A DNA stretch of 21,356 nt from Clostridiales bacterium. GTDB lineage: Bacteria > Bacillota > Clostridia > Saccharofermentanales > Saccharofermentanaceae. Below the pieces are notes generated by a model. That model searched no databases, had not been told where the DNA came from, and saw only the letters and a program-made list of their open reading frames with translations. The translations under genes and the position numbers were made by a program. Positions 7,781 to 14,809 of this stretch are shown here, piece after piece; the stretch's first letter is position 1; every line of letters begins with the position of its first letter. The stretch covers positions 1-21,356 of the forward strand of contig JAGAFH010000091.1 of the NCBI GenBank assembly GCA_017612755.1, written 5' to 3'.

Positions 7781-9469
7781 TCAGCGTCTCTTCTGGATGT
7801 GGCTGATATTTGTCAGGATCATGGGACGGCGCTTTGTCTTCTCGTAAAGAAGTTCCCTTAAGTTATTCCTGAACTGCCTGGAGGCCAGTTCCGCTTCTAT
7901 ATTCTCGTTCTTCCTGGAGTTCTTTGAAAGGAGCGCCATTGCCCTGGCGCCACAGTCCAGGTGGATCTCATCCTTTTCGTCATCGAATACAAAACCCATG
8001 GAACTTACGGAAGGAACACAGGCCAGTTCGCCGGTCCTGTCGTCTATAGTCACTGCGATACATACGCATCCGTCTGCGCCCAGGAGCCTTCTTTCCTGAA
8101 GTACGTGGTTGTCAGGATCGCTTACGCCGGAGCCGTCGATAAGGACGGCCTGGGCGGGCACGTGGTCCGTGATCTTAGCCTTCTTTCCTGTGATGGAAAG
8201 TACGTCGCCGTTGTCCAGGATAAAGATATTATCGTGTTTGGTCCCCAGCTGCTCGGCAAGCTCCGCATGCTTTTTGAGCATCCTGTATTCGCCGTGGATG
8301 GGGACGAAATACTTGGGCTTGATGATGGAGTGGAGGAGCTTTATCTCATTTTTGTACGCGTGTCCCGATACATGTACGTCTGCAAGTGACTCATAGATAA
8401 CATGGGCCCCCAGACGGAACAGTTCGTTGATGACCCTGTAGATGGGTTTCTCGTTTCCGGGGATAGGGTGGGCCGAGATGATGACCGTGTCTCCGCTCCT
8501 GATGGACACTGCCTTATGGGATGAGAAGGCCATCCTGGAAAGGGCGCTCATAGGCTCAGCCTGGCTTCCCGTCGTAAGGACGACGATCTCGTTGTCGTCA
8601 TATTTGTCTATGTCCGCGATATCGATGAGGGTATCCGGTTTCATGTCTATGTAGCCCAGGGAATTGGCCACGTTAAATACCGTGACCATGGACCTTCCCG
8701 AAAGGCACACATGTCTGTTGTATTTTTCGGCCGCGGTAAAGATCTGCTGCATCCTGTGAACGTGGGAGGAGAAGGTGGCGACGATTATCCTGCCGTCTGC
8801 CTTCTGGAATATCCTCTGGAAGGATTCGCCCACCTGCATCTCTGAAGGGGAGAGACCGTCGATCTCGATATTGGTGCTCTCGCACATGAACAGGAGGACG
8901 CCTTCCTTGCCGTATTCGCCGAACCTCTGAAGATCTATGGTCTTGCCGTTGATGGGGGTGTAGTCGATCTTGAAGTCTCCGGAATGGATGACAGTTCCCA
9001 CGGGAGTCCTGAGGGCGATGGCATAGCTGTCCGCGATACTGTGGTTGACCCTGATGAATTCTACGGTAAAGTTCTTCCCTAGTTCAACCACATCCCCGTT
9101 CTTCTTGGCTTCCAGACGGATGCCCTTAAAGCTTATGTTCCGGTCATTAAGCTTGTGCCTTACCAGTTCTACCGTCAGCTTTCCGCCGTAGACAGGGCAT
9201 TTGAATTCCGAAAGGAAGTAGGGAAGGGATCCGATGTGGTCCTCGTGCCCGTGGGTAAGGAGCACACCTCTTAACTTTGAGATATTGTTCCTGACATATG
9301 AATAATCCTGGATAACGCAGTCTACACCGGGCATGTTCTCTTCCGCAAAAGCCACGCCCACATCTACTATGACCATGTCGTTTCCGTACTCAAAAGCGGT
9401 CATGTTCTTACCGATCTCGCTCATTCCTCCGAGCGGGATCACCTTAAGTTCGTTTTTCTGTTTGCTCAT
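7781..9469 (-). CDS. rnj: Ribonuclease J (metallo-beta-lactamase/beta-CASP)
   Basis: 562 residues, close to B. subtilis RNase J1 (555). RNase J is the main 5'-to-3' exonuclease and an endonuclease for mRNA decay and rRNA maturation in many Gram-positives. Visible motifs: HGHEDHIG (73-80, HxHxDH zinc site), HSGDFKID, a CESTN motif, ATFSSHVHR, TGSQAEPMSALSR, AHPIPGNE, and the beta-CASP end HVSGHA...PIHGEYR. A C-terminal domain of about 110 residues completes it, so it is full length. ATG 9469 is chosen because AAAGGAAAG lies just upstream. A TTG at 9496 would add nine Lys-rich residues and overlap the upstream gene. It is probably co-transcribed with the 3D-domain gene, whose stop is 16 nt away. 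No intrinsic terminator is seen before the convergent rel gene. Confidence 0.95.
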   Translation of the reverse strand: MSKQKNELKVIPLGGMSEIGKNMTAFEYGNDMVIVDVGVAFAEENMPGVDCVIQDYSYVRNNISKLRGVLLTHGHEDHIGSLPYFLSEFKCPVYGGKLTVELVRHKLNDRNISFKGIRLEAKKNGDVVELGKNFTVEFIRVNHSIADSYAIALRTPVGTVIHSGDFKIDYTPINGKTIDLQRFGEYGKEGVLLFMCESTNIEIDGLSPSEMQVGESFQRIFQKADGRIIVATFSSHVHRMQQIFTAAEKYNRHVCLSGRSMVTVFNVANSLGYIDMKPDTLIDIADIDKYDDNEIVVLTTGSQAEPMSALSRMAFSSHKAVSIRSGDTVIISAHPIPGNEKPIYRVINELFRLGAHVIYESLADVHVSGHAYKNEIKLLHSIIKPKYFVPIHGEYRMLKKHAELAEQLGTKHDNIFILDNGDVLSITGKKAKITDHVPAQAVLIDGSGVSDPDNHVLQERRLLGADGCVCIAVTIDDRTGELACVPSVSSMGFVFDDEKDEIHLDCGARAMALLSKNSRKNENIEAELASRQFRNNLRELLYEKTKRRPMILTNISHIQKRR

Positions 9470-9485
9470 TTTCTTTCCTTTTTTC

Positions 9486-10454
9486 TCAGTTGACAATATA
9501 TACGTCCCTTGATGTTGTTGAGTACGAGCCTTCCGTGAAGATATCGATATGAGCGCCGCTTACACCGGGACCGGAGTCTTCTACAGTGTAGTAACCGTCT
9601 CCGCCCAGAGGGTCATTCTCGATATAGATCGTCGTTCCGGCCGGGAATACCGACCAGTCAGCTGCGATTGTCCTTCCTTCGGAACAGGTGGTACCCGTTG
9701 CCGTTGTTGTACTGTATGTGCCGTCTGATAACGGCTGCGGTCCGTAGAACGTGATGGTGCACGAACCGTAGTAAGTCATTCCCGAAGAGTCCGAAGAACT
9801 CTGCTGGGCAGCAGTGGTGGAAGCTGTGGTGGCTGCCGCCGTGGTCTGGACCGTAGTTGCCGCTGTAGTAGCTGCCGTGGTGGCAATGGGCTCGGTCTGT
9901 GTATATGAACTGCTTACGTAGTTCCCGTTATATGTCTTATACCAGCCGTTGTCCGTAACGGCGATAACATCGATCTGCTCCCCTGCATCCAGGGTCCTGA
10001 CCACATCATATTCAGTTCCCGGGCCGGATCTCAGGTTAATGGACTGGGAGGCATATACCGTGAGATAATACTCTGACTCCACCGGTCCGTTACTGACGGT
10101 AGTGGTGGTGGCTTCGGCCTCAGAAGACGTGCCGGAAACCTCAGAAGCATCAGGCTCGGTCGTCTCGGACGTTTCGGAGACGATAACCGGCGCAAGTCCA
10201 GTCTCAGCAGTCTCTTCGGAAGTTTCCGCTGTCTCTTCTTCTGAGATTTCCGAAGATGCAGCCTGGGCCATCTCGCTCAGTTTCTCAGCTTCGAGACGCC
10301 TTCTTTCAAGATCTGCCATAGTCCTGTTGTTGAGTATAGAAGATATCGTCCAGGTAAAGATCACGCTTACTGTGAGGATCGCTCCGATCGCTACAAATGA
10401 CTTGATCTTCTCCTTTGTTATGATATTCTTCGTTGTCAGATCGATAAACTTCAT
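9486..10454 (-). CDS. Membrane-anchored SH3b and 3D-domain cell-wall protein
   Basis: 322 residues. A short basic N-terminus and one hydrophobic helix (about 19-41) suggest a type II anchor. Next come a Ser/Thr/Glu-rich linker (about 65-125), a bacterial SH3 domain (about 128-184, with INLRSGPGTEYDVV and DNGWYKTYNGNYV), and a Thr/Ala-rich linker (about 187-222). The C-terminal 3D domain (about 230-322) keeps three aspartates at D266, D293 (VEDSG) and D304 (HIDIF). The 3D fold is a double-psi barrel found in YocH/YabE-type wall lytic enzymes, and SH3b usually binds peptidoglycan. Wall cleavage or binding is therefore likely, outside the membrane. It lies upstream of rnj. The ATG at 10454 has no Shine-Dalgarno and sits directly behind a promoter -10 box. 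Confidence 0.85.
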   Translation of the reverse strand: MKFIDLTTKNIITKEKIKSFVAIGAILTVSVIFTWTISSILNNRTMADLERRRLEAEKLSEMAQAASSEISEEETAETSEETAETGLAPVIVSETSETTEPDASEVSGTSSEAEATTTTVSNGPVESEYYLTVYASQSINLRSGPGTEYDVVRTLDAGEQIDVIAVTDNGWYKTYNGNYVSSSYTQTEPIATTAATTAATTVQTTAAATTASTTAAQQSSSDSSGMTYYGSCTITFYGPQPLSDGTYSTTTATGTTCSEGRTIAADWSVFPAGTTIYIENDPLGGDGYYTVEDSGPGVSGAHIDIFTEGSYSTTSRDVYIVN

Positions 10455-10456
10455 AT

Positions 10457-10473
10457 CATGATATTATATCATG
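10457..10473 (-). promoter_or_regulatory. Extended -10 promoter inside a palindrome, for the 3D-protein/rnj operon
   Basis: On the minus strand TGATATAAT (10471-10463) is a consensus extended -10 box. Transcription would start about 2 nt before the ATG at 10454, so the mRNA would be leaderless or nearly so. The same bases form a perfect 7-bp inverted repeat, CATGATA-TTA-TATCATG (10457-10473), which could be an operator. A TTGGCT 19 bp upstream is a poor -35. A second TATAAT on the minus strand (10488-10483) is a possible alternative, with a leader of about 20 nt and still no ribosome binding site. Confidence 0.55.
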
Positions 10474-10604
10474 TATTGGGTGATTATAGCCAATCAGGGG
10501 CTTTTTCGGGATCAGGGAAGACTTTTTTGCCAAAAAATCAACCGTTTTTTAATTTTGTTAAGTGATTGTCATTTTCGTGTGAAGTAAGAAATATTTTACG
10601 CATC

Positions 10605-10610
10605 TATAAT
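10605..10610 (+). promoter_or_regulatory. Candidate -10 box for the small membrane protein gene
   Basis: A perfect TATAAT stands 34 bp before the ATG at 10644, giving a leader of about 25 nt with the GAGGG ribosome binding site. No good -35 is seen at 16-18 bp. The sequence between here and the divergent promoter at 10457-10488 is AT-rich and shows nothing else recognisable. Confidence 0.4.
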
Positions 10611-10643
10611 CGTATCACATCCACTAATCATCTGAGGGCGGAA

Positions 10644-10793
10644 ATGATGCAGGACAATTACGGGAACTACAAGGATAACGGCAGAAGGCGGGAAAGGAAC
10701 AATACTCCCGTCTATCTTATCTGCATGCTTATCATAGTCCTCTGCCTGGCCCTCGACGTCTACTTCATCATGGAGATGGGACTGTTCGGCTGA
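10644..10793 (+). CDS. Small single-pass membrane protein, unknown function
   Basis: 49 residues from ATG 10644 (48 if the next codon, also ATG, is used). GAGGG at 10634-10638 lies 5 nt upstream of the first ATG. The polar, basic N-terminus (QDNYGNYKDNGRRRERNN) is followed by one hydrophobic helix (about 22-43, TPVYLICMLIIVLCLALDVY) and a short tail. By the positive-inside rule the N-terminus should be cytoplasmic. I do not recognise the family. The frame stays open back to 10566, but the extra residues have no start signal. It stands alone between a divergent operon and proS. Codon use looks like that of its neighbours, which supports coding. Confidence 0.6.
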   Translation: MMQDNYGNYKDNGRRRERNNTPVYLICMLIIVLCLALDVYFIMEMGLFG

Positions 10794-10845
10794 AACTGCC
10801 TCTTTATTGCAAAAACTTCCCCTCTGCTTTATACTTTTCATGTTT

Positions 10846-10851
10846 TATAAT
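10846..10851 (+). promoter_or_regulatory. Candidate proS operon promoter (-10)
   Basis: TATAAT lies 29 bp before the proS ATG, within an AT-rich stretch. The -35 region is weak. The expected start near 10858 leaves a leader of about 23 nt, too short for a T-box or other riboswitch. No terminator separates the small upstream gene from proS, so read-through is also possible. Confidence 0.45.
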
Positions 10852-10880
10852 ATTTAAAAATATGACAACGGGAGATAAAG

Positions 10881-12575
10881 ATGAAGGTCTCAAAATTATT
10901 CATGGCAACACAAAGAGAGATCCCGGCTGATGCCGAGATCCCGTCACACCAGCTCATGGTCAGGGCAGGACTTATAAGAAAGTGCGCTTCAGGAATCTAT
11001 TCCTTTATGCCCATCGGCTGGAGATCCTATAAGAAGATCGAGAATATCATAAGAGAAGAGATGGACAACGCTGGAGCCCAGGAGCTCATAATGCCCGCTC
11101 TTCTTCCTGCTGAAGCTTATCAGGCTTCCGGAAGGTGGGAGAAGTTCGGCCCCGAGATGTTCAGGCTCGAAGACAGAGGCGGAAGGTCCTTCTGCTTAGG
11201 TCCCACCCATGAGGAGCCTTTTACGGAGGCAGTAAGGGATACTATCAGATCCTATAAGCAGCTGCCCGTTACCCTTTATCAGATCCAGCATAAGTACAGG
11301 GATGAGAAGAGACCCAGATTCGGTGTCATGAGATCCCGTGAGTTCGTAATGAAGGATGCATATTCCTTTGACGTGGATGAACAGGGCCTCGACGAGTCCT
11401 ATCAGATCATGTATAAGGCTTACAGAAGGATCTTCGACAGACTTGGTCTCGACTATACTATCGTTGATGCTGACTCCGGGGCCATGGGCGGATCCGGATC
11501 CCAGGAGTTCATGGTAAAGAGCCCTGTAGGCGAAGACGGTATCTGCTACTGTGATGCCTGCGGTTATGCCGCCAATGAAGAGAAGGCTGCATGTAATGTG
11601 CCTGCTGCCGATACTTCTGCCGAGCTTCCCGTGGAGAAGATCCATACACCTGACGTAAAGACCATAGAAGAACTTATGGCTTTCATGAACGCTGAACCTT
11701 CTGAGTTTGTAAAGACCATCCTTAATGATATCGACGGCAAGATCGTTGCAGTTATGGTAAGAGGCGACCGTGAGATCAACGAGACAAAGCTCAAGAACCT
11801 TTACGACGCCACGGAGATGAACCTGGCTGCTTTTGACGATGTTGAGGCTGTCACCGGCGCCAAGGTCGGTTTTGCAGGCCCCGTAGATCTCAAAAAGAAG
11901 ATCGAGGTCATCATCGATAACGAAGTTTCCGCTATGAAGAACTTCATTGTCGGTGCTAACGAGACCGATTATCACTTCAAGAACATAAACATCGGAAGGG
12001 ACTTTACTCCCGACCGTGTAGTAGATGTAAGAAATGCTGTTGAGGGAGATGCCTGCCCCAAGTGCGGACAGCCCCTTAAGATGGCAAGAGGCGTTGAGGT
12101 AGGACATATCTTCAAGCTTGGTACAAAGTATTCCAAGGCCCTGAACTGTGTATATCTCGACAAAGAAGGAAAAGAGAATCCCATGATCATGGGATGTTAC
12201 GGCATCGGCGTCAGCAGGACCCTTGCAGCCATCATCGAACAGTATCATGACGATGACGGTATCAAGTGGCCTGTAGCGGCAGCACCTTACACTGTCATCA
12301 TCGTGCCCACCAAGGTTAACGATGAGGAGAATATGGGCCTTGCCGGAAAGCTCTATGATGAACTTACATCCATGGGCGTTGATGTTCTTCTCGATGACAG
12401 GAACGAAAGACCCGGCGTTAAGTTCAAGGACGCAGATCTCATCGGCATCCCCTTAAGGATCACTGTAGGAAGAAGAGCCGGAGAAGGTATCGTCGAGCTT
12501 AAGTACAGAGCTGACGGATCTTCTTCCGAAGTCTCTTATGACGAGGCTGTAAAAGCAGTCAGGGAACTTGTCTGA
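10881..12575 (+). CDS. proS: Prolyl-tRNA synthetase, bacterial type with editing domain
   Basis: 564 residues. Class II synthetase that charges tRNA-Pro in the cytoplasm. The catalytic core has the proline-binding loop GPTHEE (107-112), motif 2 [17 protein letters not shown] (139-155) and motif 3 [10 protein letters not shown] (438-447). The insertion between motifs 2 and 3 (about 225-405) is the YbaK-like editing domain of bacterial-type ProRS, which removes mischarged Ala. It is bordered by two Cys pairs (CDAC 224-227, CPKC 392-395) that may hold zinc. The C-terminal part (from about 468) is the anticodon-binding domain with the [17 protein letters not shown] pattern. GGGAG lies upstream of ATG 10881. 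The next gene starts 10 nt after the stop, so proS appears to head an operon of envelope genes, an unusual pairing. Confidence 0.97.
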   Translation: MKVSKLFMATQREIPADAEIPSHQLMVRAGLIRKCASGIYSFMPIGWRSYKKIENIIREEMDNAGAQELIMPALLPAEAYQASGRWEKFGPEMFRLEDRGGRSFCLGPTHEEPFTEAVRDTIRSYKQLPVTLYQIQHKYRDEKRPRFGVMRSREFVMKDAYSFDVDEQGLDESYQIMYKAYRRIFDRLGLDYTIVDADSGAMGGSGSQEFMVKSPVGEDGICYCDACGYAANEEKAACNVPAADTSAELPVEKIHTPDVKTIEELMAFMNAEPSEFVKTILNDIDGKIVAVMVRGDREINETKLKNLYDATEMNLAAFDDVEAVTGAKVGFAGPVDLKKKIEVIIDNEVSAMKNFIVGANETDYHFKNINIGRDFTPDRVVDVRNAVEGDACPKCGQPLKMARGVEVGHIFKLGTKYSKALNCVYLDKEGKENPMIMGCYGIGVSRTLAAIIEQYHDDDGIKWPVAAAPYTVIIVPTKVNDEENMGLAGKLYDELTSMGVDVLLDDRNERPGVKFKDADLIGIPLRITVGRRAGEGIVELKYRADGSSSEVSYDEAVKAVRELV

Positions 12576-12585
12576 GGCGCTGAAG

Positions 12586-14094
12586 ATGAAGTTAAGAGCT
12601 GTAGCAACAGCAGTTACGGCGGCAGTTATCGCCGCATCATATTTTGTTCCTGTCTCTGCATTGACCCTGCAGCAGGATCAGTATGAGTTTGCCCCTTACG
12701 ACCAGATGGAATTCCGGACCGTGGAAGGGGATGTGGTCACTATTTATACGGACGGAAAAGAATTCGGTGCAAGCGGATCCTGCCTGGAAGACATATCCAT
12801 CGGTATCTGTGCACTGGATGGTACCTCTATCGACGAAAAGAGTTCCTACGGTTCTTTTTCCGTGGACTTCACCAGGAGCATGACTACCGGTGTGGCATAC
12901 TACGGCACGGTCAAATATATCGCAGGGGACATGGATTATATTTACTGCGATTTTCTCCTGACAAAGGATGAATCCGGCAACGTCAGGTTCCTTAAGACTT
13001 CTGTATATGATTTCAATGTGGAGAGGTGTTCTGAACTCTGGACTGACGATCAGTCCCTTCAGGAATGCCTTCAGCCCCAGAACGATATCCAGTGTGATCA
13101 TCCCTATGTTATCGCTACTGCAAACGAGATCACTTCGGGATGTACCACAGACTGGGAGAAGGTCTACAGCATCTACACATATGTTACCCATGAGATGGCA
13201 TATGACTATATCCAGATAGAAGATTATTCAATGGTCTATCAGGATGATGCCGTAAGCCTTCTTCGCAGAAAAGTCGCCATCTGTGAAGGCCTTTCCAATA
13301 CTTTTGTGGCCCTTTGCAGGGCGGCGGGGATCCCTGCTGCCGTATCTTTCGGCATCGGATCCAGTTCTGACGACTTCCTGACTTCCAGCACCATCGACAA
13401 GGATGAGTCTCCCAACCATGCGTGGGCAGTAGCTTTTGTGGACGGCCAGTGGTATCACTTTGATCCCACCTGGGATACCGGGAACAGCTACGAAGGAGAT
13501 TCCTTTGATTCCGGAGAATGGGTCAGCGGAGATTCATACTACGATTACTATCTCCTTCCTATGGAGTACATCTCCTACACCCACAAGATCTGTGATGCGG
13601 ATACGATCCACGGCATCGAGACCACGGGGTCATGCGGGGAGAGTGCCACATATTCCATCTCCAGGGACGGTGTCCTTACCATAAGCGGATCGGGCACTAT
13701 CAATCTCCCTGAAGGCGTCAACGGTTTTTCCCAGGTTGTCTTTGCGGAAGGTTCAAATATAACCACCATCGGTGAGGAGTGCTTTGTGGACTGTGATCTT
13801 ATCACCACCGTCATATTGCCGGATACGGTGACCAGGATAGAGGACGAGGCCTTCAACACCTGTGAGGACCTGGAATATATATATCTTCCTGACGGGCTTG
13901 AGTATATAGGGGCCGAGGCCTTTGATTACTGTGATGAACTGGCATACGTCTACGTACCGGATTCCGTGACCACCATATCGGACTGGGCTTTTGACGATTG
14001 CCCGAGACTCATAATCAGCATTCCCCAGGGAATGGATCTGTATGAGGACGATTATTATGTTGAGCCGCTGAAGATAATAGAGAGAGGGAGCTGA
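12586..14094 (+). CDS. Secreted transglutaminase-like protein with C-terminal BspA-type leucine-rich repeats
   Basis: 502 residues from ATG 12586, preceded by GAGG that overlaps the proS stop (8-nt spacing). A signal peptide spans about residues 1-25 (KLRAVATAV ... PVSA). An N-terminal domain of unknown type (about 26-170) precedes a transglutaminase-like domain (about 175-330). Its triad is visible: Cys233 in AICEGLS, His278 in NHAW and Asp293 in HFDPTWD. The fold covers transglutaminases, peptidases and inactive relatives, so substrate and reaction are open; cross-linking or cleaving a surface peptide is plausible. Residues about 345-490 hold LRR_5/BspA-type repeats (ITTIGEECFVDCD, VTRIEDEAFNTCE, LEYIGAEAFDYCD, VTTISDWAFDDCP), a binding module common on host-associated bacteria. 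The C-terminus has no LPXTG or membrane helix. The next gene follows after 3 nt. Confidence 0.88.
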   Translation: MKLRAVATAVTAAVIAASYFVPVSALTLQQDQYEFAPYDQMEFRTVEGDVVTIYTDGKEFGASGSCLEDISIGICALDGTSIDEKSSYGSFSVDFTRSMTTGVAYYGTVKYIAGDMDYIYCDFLLTKDESGNVRFLKTSVYDFNVERCSELWTDDQSLQECLQPQNDIQCDHPYVIATANEITSGCTTDWEKVYSIYTYVTHEMAYDYIQIEDYSMVYQDDAVSLLRRKVAICEGLSNTFVALCRAAGIPAAVSFGIGSSSDDFLTSSTIDKDESPNHAWAVAFVDGQWYHFDPTWDTGNSYEGDSFDSGEWVSGDSYYDYYLLPMEYISYTHKICDADTIHGIETTGSCGESATYSISRDGVLTISGSGTINLPEGVNGFSQVVFAEGSNITTIGEECFVDCDLITTVILPDTVTRIEDEAFNTCEDLEYIYLPDGLEYIGAEAFDYCDELAYVYVPDSVTTISDWAFDDCPRLIISIPQGMDLYEDDYYVEPLKIIERGS

Positions 14095-14097
14095 CGG

Positions 14098-14799
14098 ATG
14101 GCTTATATTGAATTCCGTGATGTAAAAAAGGTCTACAAAACAGGTTCTGTAGACCTTTTTGCGTTAAACGGGGCAGATTTTATCATCGAAAAAGGGGAAC
14201 TGTGCATCATCGTAGGACAGTCAGGTGCCGGCAAGACAACCCTTCTTAACATCATGGGGGGAATGGACCGACTGTCTTCCGGACAGGTATTCCTGGACGG
14301 CCGGGAGATCTCGGCCCTGAAGGAAAACGATCTGGCCCTTTACAGGAGAAATGACGTGGGATTCGTTTTCCAGTTCTATAACCTGATACCCAACCTTACG
14401 GCATACGAAAATATCGAGATGGCATCCCAGCTGGTAAAGGAGCCAATGGACTGCGAAAAACTCTTAAGGGACGTGGGCCTTACGGAAAGGAAGAACAACT
14501 TTCCCTCCCAGCTGTCCGGCGGAGAGCAGCAGAGGATCGCCATCGCAAGAGCCATAGCCAAGAATCCCAAGCTCCTTTTGTGCGACGAGCCCACGGGAGC
14601 TTTGGACTACCAGACCGGTAAAGCGGTCCTGAAGCTCCTTCAGGACCTGTCTTTAAAGAACGGCATGACCGTAGTCATCATTACCCATAATACTGCCCTG
14701 ACGGCTATGGCTGACAGGGTCATAAGACTTAAGAACGGTGTTGTTTCAAGTAATGTTGTCAATCCCAACCCTGTGAGCATAGACCTTATCGAATGGTAA
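14098..14799 (+). CDS. ABC transporter ATP-binding protein (LolD/MacB/FtsE-like)
   Basis: 233 residues, the usual size for a stand-alone ATPase of the MacB/LolD/FtsE class. Walker A GQSGAGKT (40-47), Q-loop Q92, signature LSGGEQQR (139-146), Walker B LLLCDEP (159-165), D-loop GALD and switch His197 (ITHNT) are all intact, so it should hydrolyse ATP. It acts at the inner face of the membrane with the permease encoded next door. ATG 14098 is preceded by GGGAG (14086-14090), and only 3 nt separate it from the previous stop. This class usually drives mechanical movement of an extracellular domain rather than classic transport. Confidence 0.95.
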   Translation: MAYIEFRDVKKVYKTGSVDLFALNGADFIIEKGELCIIVGQSGAGKTTLLNIMGGMDRLSSGQVFLDGREISALKENDLALYRRNDVGFVFQFYNLIPNLTAYENIEMASQLVKEPMDCEKLLRDVGLTERKNNFPSQLSGGEQQRIAIARAIAKNPKLLLCDEPTGALDYQTGKAVLKLLQDLSLKNGMTVVIITHNTALTAMADRVIRLKNGVVSSNVVNPNPVSIDLIEW

Positions 14800-14809
14800 A
14801 GATCTTATT

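Noticed and set aside
10794..10880. Possible T-box or riboswitch ahead of proS
   Set aside because: The space is too short, and no antiterminator/terminator pair or T-box-like sequence is visible.
11196..12248. 350-codon open frame antisense to proS
   Set aside because: It lies entirely within proS, whose class II motifs are intact. No protein family was recognised in the antisense frame.
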